A model generated the notes under the pieces. It saw nothing but the letters and a program-made list of their open reading frames with translations. It was not told the DNA's origin and ran no database searches. A DNA stretch of 64,000 bases from Megamerina dolium (taxonomy: Eukaryota > Arthropoda > Insecta > Diptera > Megamerinidae), in contig OY978525.1 in the NCBI GenBank assembly GCA_963854835.1, positions 95,694,136-95,758,135 of the forward strand, in the 5' to 3' direction. Position 1 is the stretch's first letter, and each line of letters starts with the position of its first letter. A program made the translations under genes and the position numbers. Positions 48,359 through 60,163 of this stretch are shown in pieces.

Positions 48359-50469
48359 TGTAGCATATAACATATGATGGTTCTTTTTTTTTTTCTTTTG
48401 GGGGGGTTGCATGTATTATTTTCTCCCAAGACAGATAAGATGCGGGTGCACGTATTAAATATCGGGCTAGCTCGTCGGCAATAGGGGTGGTTCTTGCACT
48501 CTTATCTTTCTTAAATTTAATTTTCACCACAGTGTAATACAAAAAAAAATTACGTGCAAATGAAAGAAAAAGGTAGAAACTAAGAAAAAGAGAAATAATG
48601 AAAGAGGATGAAAAGAAAGTGGGAAATGGAAAATTCAACACGAAATTACTTAAAGGTTATACTATGAGGCATTGCCTAGATGGACCTGCGTTGCCATTTC
48701 CCACCCTGCCATGATTTTGGTACATTTCCATCTTTCATAAAATTACCCAAAATCCCACAAGCCACAACACTATCAAGGCAGAGAAGTCATATCAGTTATC
48801 TAGCAATGCATAATAATATATAATATATTTATAATCATCATTTCAATATAAAGCTAATCATTTAGATAATAATATACAAAGAACTAAAATTTATGTAAGA
48901 AAAAAAAAAAATTTTTAAATACTCGAAGAATGCCAAATTGTTGTTTATAATTACTCTTGCATATGTGTATACAAAATAAAATTGGAAAAAAAAACAAATT
49001 AACACGATGTGGTATATAACCATTAACAGATGTAAATATTGCAAACAAAACAAAGAAAAAAATTACTCTTTTAAAAAAATGAATATAACAATAAAAGATA
49101 GATAAAAAAAAATGCATATATGTTTTTCTCACTCACCCAATAGAAAGCGTTGCTCCCACGTTGAAAGATCTTTCAATGCGTATGCGAAACAACTGCTGTG
49201 GAATGGAAGTTAAAAATGTTTCACAATTTTAGCAACATGTTGACAAAAGAGGTTTGGAACATGTTCTGAATATGCACTTTTTCCCTCGGCTTTACATTCA
49301 CTTTTTGATCTTTTGATCTTTTTGACCCTTTTGATCTTTTCTTTTTTTTTTGTATGAGTAAAACAATTTTACATGCACAGATATTACCTATAATACTAAC
49401 ACTACTTTAGAATTCTTATAATTTCACTTTCATTACACAAAACTAATTTTAATAAGGTACTTATTTAATAACACATTATCCCCATGTGCTGTCTTTTCCT
49501 CGACTGAAGTTCTCACTAATATAGAGAAGGTCCGCTATATCTCTGTTTGTACCGAATAATGAAGTTTATTGTTTGCTTCTTCTTCGTCGTTGGAAACCAA
49601 TAGAAGTCAGCAATTGCTCACGTTTTGCTATATGCATAGATGTACGACTTTGGTTTGACAAGATCATACTAAATTAGGTCGTGTGCATCTCACTTTTTCC
49701 TCATACTATACAAGTATTTATGCCATTTGTTGGTACGAATCCTACTCACAGCTGCATACATAAACACTCTTTTTAAAATTTGGCAATAATTATCACAAAT
49801 TATTAGGTGCCAATTCTAAATTGAATACATTAAAAAAGAAAATCAACATATATGACAAAAGAAAGAAAATTAAATTTGAAATTTACCCTTTATGGAAATT
49901 GACACCGTTTACAAAATTGTATGTCTAGTAGTAACGTCTTGTCGATACTTAGTTTGAAATGAATCTAACAAAAAAAAATTACCTGTTAAAAATGAAATAA
50001 AAATAATTTTAAGCAAAAGAATATCTTACGTTGTGCGCTTTGCACATAAATTTTCGGTGCTTTAGATATATGAAATGAATATATATCTAGGTAACTATAC
50101 GCGAACAACAAGTAACTTTCTTTTATATTTCACTGCACTTGTATATGGATATAATGTGGCTATACCGCTTAGAAACTGTACCAAGAAAAAAATGATTGTG
50201 TGTTCTATGATTTGTAGGCAAGAGACCTCGTATTGCAAGATAACTTGCGGTAAATCCCGAAACTAACATTAATTTTCCAATCGAATAGCTGAACTTTTGG
50301 AGATAATTACCTCAACAAAATTTGTAGATTCCTTCAAATTTTACTTCCATTTGCCACTTGATGGCGGCACAAACAACCGTTAAGTTGAAGGAATTTAAAA
50401 TAATTATAAAACAACGAATGATAACCACATACATGCAAATAATGTCATCATGCTGCAATCACTACTACA
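48359..50469 (-). repeat. 5' LTR (2,111 bp)
   Basis: Right copy on the map, 5' copy for the element, so transcription should start within it and run leftward. Ends are TGTAG and CTACA on the element strand. No TATA box was assigned with confidence in this AT-rich LTR. Confidence 0.95.
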
Positions 50470-50473
50470 ATAT
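50470..50473. repeat. Target-site duplication (right), ATAT
   Basis: Matches 40363-40366, defining the element ends exactly. Confidence 0.8.
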
Positions 50474-52849
50474 TGACCTGCAGATTAAGATTATTTTGAT
50501 CAACTTCAAATTTAATATATACGGAAGAACGGATATGTTCGAAGTTCGGTGCAATAGGATGCAATGAAACTACGCCTTCCTCCTGCATAATAATATTTTT
50601 CTGTATATGCGTTTTCACGCTTTGCGCATGATACTTTGAAAATTTATTTTTTTATATAGGTCTGATTTATGCACAATTTTAGTTCTGGTATTCTATATAA
50701 TGCGGTACGAAAATATTCAAATAAATGTTTGGAGCAGTTTGATTGGAATTTTTATCGTTTTTGTAGTTGTCTGTCTTTTGATAAACCTGTCTTTTAAGCT
50801 AAAAGTCCAGATGATACATGCAAGGCATTTCATACCTTCTACACATTCTACGCGTTTCTGCATTTCAAGTTATAACGGCGTTTTTTACGCGAAAAGGTTT
50901 TTGGTTTATAAACTTTTTTAACACAAAAACAGAAGTAAAATCGTTGACCATATAAACGTATTTATCGTTAGCAAAATAAAATATAATTTAACACGTTGCT
51001 TGCATAAGTAGTAAGTAAACCTACTTTTCACATTCTATGCGTTTAAGGCATATTACGCTTTGCGCTATATAACTAGCCCCATTCGACTAAATTGATTCTA
51101 CTTTTCTGACAGATGCGTAGCTTGGAATCTCAATTGAAAAATGATTTTTTTTTTCATGATTTATGAAGTAAATTTTCTGTTATTGTCATATATGTATATA
51201 GTAGAAACCATAAATAATTTCACAAAAAATTTTATTCACAAAGTTTCTTCTAAGTAATTTTATAAATCAAGTGGTGTTTGTTAATTATAAAAAATAAAAT
51301 TATCGTATAGATATTTCGAATATTACAATTTTAACTAAAGCTGAATTATTTCTATTAAGTATCAATAAAATAGTTGCAATTTATATATTGGCTTTTAAGA
51401 CCAACTAAAAGCAATATTTTATTTAGAAAACTTTTACAAATCATAATACCAAGAAAGGTGATCCCAAAATTAATTCACTACTTTTGCCTACGACTTTGTT
51501 ATATAAAAATTTCTTAATCCTGGTAGAATAATAACCCAGTTGAATTTTCTTCGACCAAGTGATCATGAGTTGAAAAGTGATAGAGATATAAACATATTCT
51601 GGGAAAATATTGGTATTATTAAAAATCGCTTACCATTATTAAGCGTCAGGCAGCATTCATCCAAAGAAATGTGGACAAATATGGACAAATGTAAATTGTA
51701 TTGTAAGATATTGATTAATTTTGTTATTATAGATGGTTCTTTAAGAGATTTATTTCGTTTGTTTAATTTATTTCATGAAAATTAATGACCTTTGAATTAT
51801 TTAGTCATGATTGGTCGGCTTGGTAGATTTTTGGAAATAAAATTAATATGAAAAAATGTATCGAGTGGCAACACTGCCTACTAAGTACTAAAACTAAATA
51901 TACCTAAATACTCAAACGATTTGGTTTGTGTATAGACTATCTACACCTGCGTATGTGCTGCCAACCTTTTGTTGTTTGAGCAAATAAATGAATAAATACA
52001 TGATTTATCCACTTGATGTCCAATGAAAACATAACCTCAAGCAAAGACACAAACCTTAGGTTTTCGTCTCAATTTCGAATGAAAATAAGTTTAAACAGCA
52101 AATATTTCGCAGGACAACACTGCTTATATACACCTGTTGTTTCATTCGACTTTTGATTTCGTCGGTTTAAAAATTATGGAAAAAAATGTATATTGTATTA
52201 AAATAAATTTAAATGTCTGTGAGAAATTGAGCAGGCAAGAAAGGATGTACTGGAGTGCAAGAACAGGCAGCTGAAAAACTGATAAGTCAAACTTAGTTTA
52301 ACCCAGCTAGATTAGGCGTTTAATCCTAGTTTAAAGTATGTTGAAATTTGATTGAAAAACTGCACAGCGTGTTTAAACTTAGTTTAAACGACAAATAAAG
52401 TTAAACACGCACTGAAAAACTGTTCCTAAATCTTATTATAGTTTATAGTTCTGAAAATCAAAAATAGTATGTTTTGTTTTTAATAATTAAATCCAAATGG
52501 TATTAAAGTTTGAAGTAAGAAGTAGATATAAGTATAGAGTATAAAGTAGAGAATAGACTTTCTTTGAAACGAACTCACTATTTCGATATACTTACACAAC
52601 ACAAGTTGACTATTTCAAGTTGGCTTGTAGTTAAATGTGCCTGCTATCGCTCATTTGCTAGTTAGAAATCCTTCCGGAAGCTCGGTAGAAGAGATTTGTG
52701 ACAAAGTTCAGAAAGGTGGTCCCTTCAAGTACTGTTCAAATATTCCGACAAAAATACAAGTTATTTTCAAGTTGGTTTCAAACAGTAGTGTAGCCAGTAT
52801 GCAAGGAAGAGCTGCGAATTGATGGAAACAAAAAGGTATTTCTCCAGTA
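50474..52849. other. AT-rich noncoding DNA
   Basis: A plus-strand frame at 51540-51785 and another at 52637-52822 lack support; the latter overlaps a possible decayed SINE piece near 52695-52745. 52260-52440 has repeated TGAAAAACTG and palindromic GTTTAAAC motifs, possibly a decayed MITE. Confidence 0.4.
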
Positions 52850-53310
52850 ATTTCATTTTATACGCTGCATAACTATTCATGGTAGGACAACCAGATTTAA
52901 GTAGTGAATTAGTACTATAAGGTATTGCATGGATAACCACATTAGTAAGAAGTGTTCAAGCCATGCCTACTATTTATGGTAACTCACATACAAAATTACT
53001 GAATTTCATTCAAATATAAACCGCACTAACTTCGACAGTTTTTTGTCTAGATCAACCATAATTGACACTTAGATTAATAACGGTGTAGGAAATAATATAG
53101 CATCAAACTAGCATGCCACGCCCACTTCTTAATGGGACTACCATACAAAGTTGCGAAAATTTTAAAATATTTAAACCGCTATAACGTAGGACAGCGTAGG
53201 TTAACCGAATCTAAGATTAGTTTCATGGACCGAAATTATGATTCTTAATGTAGCTCCTATACAAAGTAGTGGAAATAAAAAAAAAAAGAAAGATACTCGA
53301 GCAAAATTTC

Positions 53311-53360
<50 letters not shown>

Positions 53361-53405
53361 CATATGCAGGGTATATTTTGGTCGGTCCTAGCCGAATCTA
53401 AGGTC
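52850..53405 (-). repeat. Dispersed A/B-repeat element, copy 2 (inverted, partial)
   Basis: Inverse orientation to the copy at 54608-55880. The end at 53361-53398 matches that copy's left end (GACCGACCAAAATATACCCTG on the minus strand), and GCCACGCCCACTTCTTAATG at 53117-53136 is its unit core. A (TA)n tract sits at 53313-53357. One end is missing. Confidence 0.65.
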
Positions 53406-53467
53406 ATTCTATAACATTAATTTTTATTTTCGTGAATTTGCAATTTCTAAATTGCTTGTGTTTTTAG

Positions 53468-53642
53468 GGGTAATGCATTGTGTACTGCCAGCAGTGCTTT
53501 GTCTCTTTGTAACCCCGAAGATTTCGAAACTATATGCCAAATTGATCTATCCAATGATGGCTGCGTAAATAAGTTATGTCTGTTAAACGCTAATAAAATG
53601 CTCTCTGCTGTTGTAGTCAATACAGGAAATGTATTGAATTAG
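53468..53642 (+). CDS. Exon-like open frame, 57 codons after a splice acceptor
   Basis: A good acceptor (GCTTGTGTTTTTAG, ending 53467) is followed by a frame open to TAG at 53640-53642. Composition is strikingly protein-like: cysteines at codons 5, 14, 23, 32 and 37, acidic NPEDFE, and an alternating hydrophobic stretch KMLSAVVVNTGNVL. The alternation would fit a beta-propeller-type repeat, but I cannot assign a family. No matching upstream exon was found nearby, and the flanks are repeats, so it may be the last exon of a gene with distant exons, or a captured or pseudogene fragment. Confidence 0.35.
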
Positions 53643-54582
53643 TTAGCTGATGTTAAGTGTGCTATGAAGAGCACGTACCTCCATAGCTGACTCGAATATG
53701 TTGCGTTGAAAAACTCTACTCAGGATATTGAATGCGATTGCGTACAAACCATAGAAATAATTTTCCTTACAATAACTTATTACTCATGAAAGTGCTGCAT
53801 TCTACCTAAGAGATCATCTGTGATATACTACATTTCGCCTTATGTAGAGTAATGTAATTTGTACTTTACTCTACTGATTACTACATATGATTACAATTCC
53901 TTATATTATCACTACTATTCCATTTCCATGTTCATGGATTTCCTTCTTCATTCCTTATTTTCATACTTTTCTCCAGCATACTGCACAAATTACGCAAATT
54001 CTATTTAATAAATTATTGCTGTAGCTGAAGCAAACAAGAACAATAACAACAACAACAAACTCCAATGATTATGAGCTCACATTCGATTCAACTTGAACTT
54101 CATAAACTATGCATGTATGCATTCAATCGTGGATATGTACGTATGTGAGAATATGTGAACCTTGCTGGTTGCATATTACATTGCTATAAAATGAAACAGT
54201 GAGAATAAACAATCGACCGACAAGACAAAAAAAAAATATGTATATATAAATAAGATACATATTCATTTGAAACAATTACTTAAATGCCAACAACGCATGC
54301 GTGACATTTTCCAAAACAATTTCACCTTTTTTTTCTGTGTTATTGTTATTGTGTATCTGTGTCGACGGCAGCGATGCCGCAGGAAGGCATCAAACACAAG
54401 GTTACATACATTTGTATATTCGTTTGTACATATAAGGTAAATATACATACATATATATATATATATATTCATACTTACATGAACTATATAATACATACGT
54501 ATGTACTTAAATGATTTACTCCTTTATGGCAAACACGTACAATCGATGAAAAATAATCATACATATAAAAAAAAAATCTCCT
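53643..54582. other. AT-rich noncoding DNA
   Basis: No recognisable gene. Short CAA repeats at 54040-54058. Confidence 0.4.
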
Positions 54583-55880
54583 TACAGTCGGCTGGGGCCG
54601 ACCAAACTATACCCTGCATATGTAGATTTATATATAAAAAGTTTACTCGAATATCCAACTTTTCTTTTATTTCCACTTTTCGAGAAACAATTTTTGCATA
54701 TACTATTAATTTACACCCGAAATATGGTTGACTTTGACGAAGTAAAAGGATTTTAAGATAATTCCGAGGCTTAGTATGGGAGCTATATAAAAAGTGGGCG
54801 TGGCTTACCACTTTCTAGTAAATCCAATTAATTTTTCAATATTAATCCACATCTTAAATTTGGTGTCCTACGTTGAATAGTTTCTAAGTTATGGTGTTTA
54901 ACATTTTTGTTTAATTTCCTCAACTTTGTATGGGAGCCCCAATAAGAAGTGGGCGTGGTACGCTGATTTTTCGCCAGATTATTTCCGACTAGGATATTAA
55001 TTTAAGTGTCAATTATGGTTATCCTAGACAGAAGATTGCCGAAGTTACAGCTGTTTCAATTTAAAATTTGTATGGGGGCTACGATAAACACTGGGCGTGA
55101 TGCGCCCATTTTCTGTGAGCCTAGTTGCTCGTATAATACTAATCCACACCTTAAATCTGGTTATTCTACGCTGAATAGTTTGCAAGTTATAACCGGTAAC
55201 ATTTTTTTTAATTTCCGCAACTTTGTATGGGAGACCCAAAAAGGAGTGAGCGTGGCACATTGATTTTCTGCCATATTATTTCTGACTACCGTGTTAATCT
55301 AAGTGTCAATTATGGTTATTCTAGACAGAAGATTGTAGAAGTTACAGCAGTTTCAATTTAAAAGAAGTACAGACACTTTGTATGGGAGCTACGCTAGAAA
55401 GTAGGCGTGGCTCATCCACTTTTGGTGAGGTTATATAGTAGTATAATATAACTCTATGTGCAAAATATTGTTGTCCCAAGTGGTATATTGTGTGAGTTAT
55501 AGCAAGTTAAAGATTTTGAAAATTTCGAGGTTAGTCGCTTTGAATGCTTGGTGTGGGCGTGGTTATTGACCGATCATGCCCAATATCAATCCCCTCCGTA
55601 CCCTTGGATCATAGATTACTTATGCCAAATTTCATCGAAATAGCTCAATATTTACTCAAGTTATCGTGCGAACCAGCCAGGTGACAGACAGACGGACGGA
55701 CGGACGGACGGACGGACGGACGGACGGACGGACGGACGGACGGACATCGTTAAATCGAAAATTTAATCGACGCTGATCACGAATATATATCCATGTCTAT
55801 ATCTCCGGAGATTCCTTCAAGTGGACACAAACATCTGACCGAAATGAATATACCATGCATATTGCATTATACAGGGTATA
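54583..55880 (+). repeat. Dispersed A/B-repeat element, copy 3 (most complete)
   Basis: The left end has GGGGCCGACCAAACTATACCC with TATACCCTG at 54608-54616. The right end has CAGGGTATA at 55872-55880, an inverted 9-mer. Internally, alternating A and B units begin with TATGGG at 54775, 54929, 55071, 55226 and 55381, about 142-155 bp each; A-type units share TCCACA-CTTAAAT, B-type units share GTCAATTATGGTTAT. A (GGAC)n array lies at 55690-55745. Noncoding. Confidence 0.75.
55690..55745. repeat. (GGAC)n tetranucleotide array
   Basis: About 13 nearly perfect units inside the A/B-repeat element. The equivalent tract in copy 1 (27376-27400) has fewer units. Confidence 0.9.
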
Positions 55881-56394
55881 AAAATACAAAGAACACAATA
55901 GCAACCAGAACAAAATATTAATACAAATAAATATGTAAATGTGCTTATAATATATACGTGTAGAAGCATAAATGACGAAGAAGACAAAGTGAAGAAAAAG
56001 AAGAAGAAGAAGAAGATATGGGAAAAACCAAAAATTATAAAAATGGCAACATGTTGCATCAATAAAATATTACACAGAAAATACCAAAATAAAGCATAGA
56101 ATACCAGTAGAAAATATTGTAGTGGGAAGTTAGATAAGCAGCGGCTTTTTAAATTTTCCACGTGGTAACATTAAATGCAATACTGTTCCTATTTATACAC
56201 CACCATCAAATTTTAAGCAATCTGCGTCAATTATTTTGTTTTGCGAGAGAGTTATTGAAAGGAAAAAAAAAACGTCGAAAACGAACATGTAAAAAAATTA
56301 ATTTTTTTTGCTCATCAAACATTAATTTCTGAGTGAAAAACCAAAACCCGAAACCAAGCAAAGGCATCATAAATACTACGGATACTCTACACCA
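55881..56394. other. AT-rich noncoding DNA
   Basis: Contains (GAA)n at about 55996-56017. No gene signal. Confidence 0.45.
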
Positions 56395-57000
56395 TCAACT
56401 TCAATGGTTAAGAAGTACTTTACTGAATTCAGTTGTTGTTGTACCAGCACTAGTAACACCCAAAAGAGATGGTCACAACAGAAATGTTCGAAAATATCCA
56501 TGAAATAATATTGAACGATAGAAGAAAGCAAGTGCGTGAGGTGTCTGTGGCTGTAGCCATCTCAACGGCAATCCGAACGAGATTTTTCCCTATGGACGAA
56601 ACATAGATCCATCACATCACACCATAGAACAAGGAATAGTGAAAACAGTGGAATTCTCCGGGTGAGCGTATGCCAAACAGGTCAAAGTTGGGCCTGTCGG
56701 CCAACAATGTTATATCGACAATATTTTGGAATGCAAACGATTACTGTGAAAAGGATAAAACGTATATTATTCATAGCTGTTGGACAGATTCAACATTCAT
56801 TGTAAGCAAAAACGATTCAATGTAGCGAACTTTTCATTCAGGTCAAATGAAGAGTTCATCGATGAAATAAACGCCTACTTTGAGGACCTTAAGAGAACAT
56901 ATTACTTGGAAGGAACAAAAAAAAAAATATTGAAAAATGCTGGACTAAAAGTAAGGAACTAAAATGAGACTATCTTGAGAAAACAATGCTTTTTTGTCGA
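56395..57000 (+). pseudogene. Mariner-family transposase remnant
   Basis: In shifting frames the sequence gives ENIHEIILNDRRKQVREVS followed by VAVAISTA (about 56490-56570; family: V-DIVL-DRRLTVREIAE-VGIS-G), then HHTIEQGIVKTVEFSG (about 56617-56662; equivalent to the WIHHYTPE-K-QS-EW region after the catalytic DE). FRSNEEFIDEINAYFEDLKR (about 56838-56897) is the C-terminal F-SNEE-I-A-EAYF-D motif. A large middle part, including the second Asp region, is missing or unreadable. Stops are present, so it is inactive. Confidence 0.75.
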
Positions 57001-57620
57001 CAAAATATCTTTTATTAAAAAAACCACTGAATTATCTAACTGCCCTCTTATATTGCTTGTAGTGGAAACAGTTTTTAACTAAGGTACGAAATATGTCATT
57101 GATTGGAACAGGCACACGAAAAAAGGTATTGCCCAACAGGTAAACATTTTCATATGTACATATGTGAGATTTCTTTCGTAATCTGCATTCATATTTTCTT
57201 CTCCGACATTTTACCAGAATGTAGTTACCGCTATCTTGACTCTTAAGTGGGGCTCCAAACGAAATTTACGTTTTAATTAAATCTACTCCCATCGCTACTA
57301 GCGTGTCTATAGGGAGTTACATTTTCCCTAATATTTTACTAGAACAAACTGACTACCAATGCTTACTCCTTAGGGAGGCTCTCCTACAAAAGCACCTTAA
57401 AAATGACTGCACAGATACCCAGCAATGGCCCCATACAGAAGTGAACATTGTCACCTAATATACTTAAGCTCTATACACACTCCTTAGGGACCTCCCTACA
57501 ATAAAGTTGTGTTCATACTTTTCCATTGGAGCTGATGTTGACAGTTTAACAAACGTGGGTCTTTGTCTCTTTGATTTAAAACACATCACATTCAATTTCC
57601 TTGATCTTGAATTATTACTA
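57001..57620. other. Noncoding DNA, possibly decayed TE
   Basis: ACTCCTTAGGGA is repeated exactly at 57365-57376 and 57479-57490. Less AT-rich than the flanks. No coding motif. Confidence 0.35.
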
Positions 57621-57754
57621 TTGAATTCCTTGCCGACAAGTGGGCACCGTTCAAAAGAAAAATCTTTTCAATATTAAACTTGCATCGTCCGGGGATTAAG
57701 CTTACGACCTATGGATCGGAAGGTCAACGTACTAAACACTGAGCTACGCACCCA
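57621..57754 (-). repeat. tRNA-derived SINE fragment, copy 8
   Basis: The minus strand carries a diverged head (GGGTGCGTAGCTCAGTGTTT) and the body up to CCTTGCCGACAAG (inverted on the map). The 3' half is missing. Confidence 0.7.
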
Positions 57755-60160
57755 AATAATGAGGGTTAGCCTCGTGAATTCTTCACTTATATGGGCTATT
57801 GTCGCATTGGCAATCACTTACATTCTCTGTGAAAGAATCTGTCAGGTTACATAGGCTTTGTTGAGTAGAAGTCAACTATCTGATCGATCAGAAAGTACTT
57901 TCAAAATCGCACTGTAGTGCTGAATGTGGCTCTTAGAAGGCCTCTGTGGATCAGTTACTGTAACTAATTAACTTTCTTCGCTCCTTTTGAACACGATCTT
58001 ATATATCGTCTGCATATACTTGATGGAATTACTAAGTGTTGGCATATTTTGGCGAAAATACTAACAAAAAATAAAAAGCGTTACATTGCAAACATAAAAA
58101 ATTTAGGTGACCGATTTTTTCTGTCTAAAACAAAATTAATGAAATTAAACATTTTTTAGAATTATTACTTTTTTACTCAAAATGGGATGAAAATAATTTA
58201 AGGCGCATAAAAATTGAAAACTAAAATACAATCATAATACAATAAAAACGTAAAAAACAATGACGATAATAATCAAAACACTTTTATTTTTCTTTAACCT
58301 CAAAGCACATACAAAAGCTACAAGATGAATATTCGCGGCCGAGAACGATAACAGCCAGAAAAATAACAAAATAGTTCTTAATCAGATTGTGAATGAATTG
58401 GATGCAGTTGACTTGAAGTTAAAATATCAGAAAATATAGAAAATACGTTGAAATATTTGCATACATAAGTGACTTGTCGTGGTCAGAAAACTAACCAACG
58501 AAAGGGTGCCCTGTACGTGCAGAGCACAGCACTAACGAGAATCGTAATGCACATAGCGCGTGTCTAAAATGCGAAACAATTTCTAGTTTTTTGGTGGAAA
58601 AATTATAGTGAATTGTTCTATACGACCATGGATGGATGCCAATGGTTATGGTAATATTAATAATAATGTAATGATGATGTTGATGATGATGATGATGATG
58701 ATGATCGCGTGCAAAAGGGCTAACAAACCAGTTTGCAAAATAATGGATTTTTTTTCGTTTGTTTCTGTCATAGTCATACCTAAGTCAGGCCAAAATGTGT
58801 ACGAATTGAAGAAAAATTATGTACAAAAAGGAACTTGTTGATGAACAACAATAATAAATGGTGAAAAACAAATACAAATGCATACAAGAATAAGACACAG
58901 AGAGAGAAAAAAAAATCGACAAAAAATTACAGCGAAACGACCAAAAAATAAAAACAAACAAAAAACAAAAAACAAAATCAGCAAAAGTTACCCAGATTAT
59001 CAGAAAACTGGAGGAACCAGTTTCGAGTGTGGTACATAGTCTAAATATAGAACTATTTTTCTTCCTCCTCCTCCTGTTCCCCATCATCATTTTCGATTGC
59101 ACTTTTACGCGGATGGTTGGCGATAGGTAGGTATACTTGTACTTAGTAATTTATGTTTTGAGGTCTGCGAGAAATGTGACGAAAATTACCAACTCCACAG
59201 AATTGCTTTGCCAAATTTCAATGGTTTTCCAATGAAAGGTGCAAGGTTTTGCACCAATTATAAATTTGCCAAATGTCAAATTTGACAAATAGCCTTTTGA
59301 CATATTGAAGGGCACCCAAAATAGGCATATCGCACAATATCTACTGTTAGAGAGATTAACCTTCGATAGCCATGTAAGCTGTCCAAGATTATTGTCCAAA
59401 TTAATAAATCAATCCAAATGGCTATGAATCGATTGGACTCCCAGCAACTCTATCCAAATGGCGGTACTTGAGCGCCAAAGGAGATCGTGCGACGAACTTC
59501 CAGTTTAACGAACCCGAACAAAGCAACGTTAATAAATTTACGTCAAAATCAGAGTTGCAATTTAGCAATTTACCTAACTACTAAACTGCTGGTAATATTT
59601 CGCACAGGTCATAAATAGCACACACACACACAAGAAATGAATATGCCCGTATGGAGAATTTTGCCTTTTTTGCTCTCGTCTTCAACATCTCGCCCTATTT
59701 GAATATGAAATGTATATACGATAGTATTTCTAAGTGTATTAATGGACAGAATATGTAGTGTGTATTTTTCGTGAGTGTTTTTGTTTTTCATTTGATTTGA
59801 ATTATCTGCTTACGAATTGAAAAATTGGGATAGTGCAATTTTGTCGTAAATATGTCAGCAAAGTAACAAATCTAATTGGCGTTTTTTCTTTTTGTTGTAA
59901 TTTTTTTCGTTATGTGGTTGTTCTTTGTCCCCATTAAAAAGAATGTTTTCTTTGAAATATCGCAGAAAATGTAGGTTCATGTGCTGAAACTCACACATTC
60001 ATAGTGAAAGTTCCCACAGGCGGAATATAATCATAAAAAAAATATATACTCATTTGTATACATATTTATGTAAGTATATATTAAGGTAGATCAACATATT
60101 TCACTGACGAGAAGTAAAGTAAAACTTTAAAACGGCGATGTAAATAAATAAATACAATAA
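57755..60160. other. Noncoding DNA with microsatellites
   Basis: (ATG)n at 58671-58703 creates a Met-run frame. 59160-59530 is somewhat GC-richer and contains two clean palindromes, 59238-59255 (GGTGCAA GGTT TTGCACC) and 59274-59287 (TGTCAAATTTGACA), plus a 16-codon ORF with a strong start context near 59458. No confident gene. Confidence 0.4.
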
Positions 60161-60163
60161 TTA

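Larger units (their letters stand above)
40367..50469 (-). mobile_element. Intact Ty3/gypsy LTR retrotransposon, Osvaldo/Ulysses-like
   Basis: A 10,103-bp element on the minus strand with two 2,111-bp LTRs beginning TGTAG and ending CTACA. It has a tRNA-Lys primer site, gag and pol, and a polypurine tract. There is no env-like third ORF: only 120 bp separate the pol stop from the LTR. A 4-bp ATAT is duplicated at 40363-40366 and 50470-50473. Very long LTRs, a tRNA-Lys primer and about 10 kb length match what is known of Drosophila Ulysses and Osvaldo, so I place it in that lineage; this is inference from architecture and Pol motifs. The LTRs looked identical by eye apart from one A-run of 13 versus 12 and one of 8 versus 9, and both ORFs are uninterrupted, so insertion is very recent and the copy may be competent. 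Confidence 0.95.

Noticed and set aside
52637..52822. 61-codon plus-strand frame
   Set aside because: Its middle resembles the SINE body (GTGACAAAG-TCAGAAA, GGTCCCTTC), so it is more likely a decayed SINE than a gene, and it is too diverged to annotate.
55690..55745. CRISPR-like or satellite array
   Set aside because: A tetranucleotide microsatellite without spacers, inside a dispersed repeat; the genome is eukaryotic.
58608..58841. Met-rich small protein
   Set aside because: The Met run comes from an (ATG)n microsatellite, and the frame starts at a non-ATG codon.
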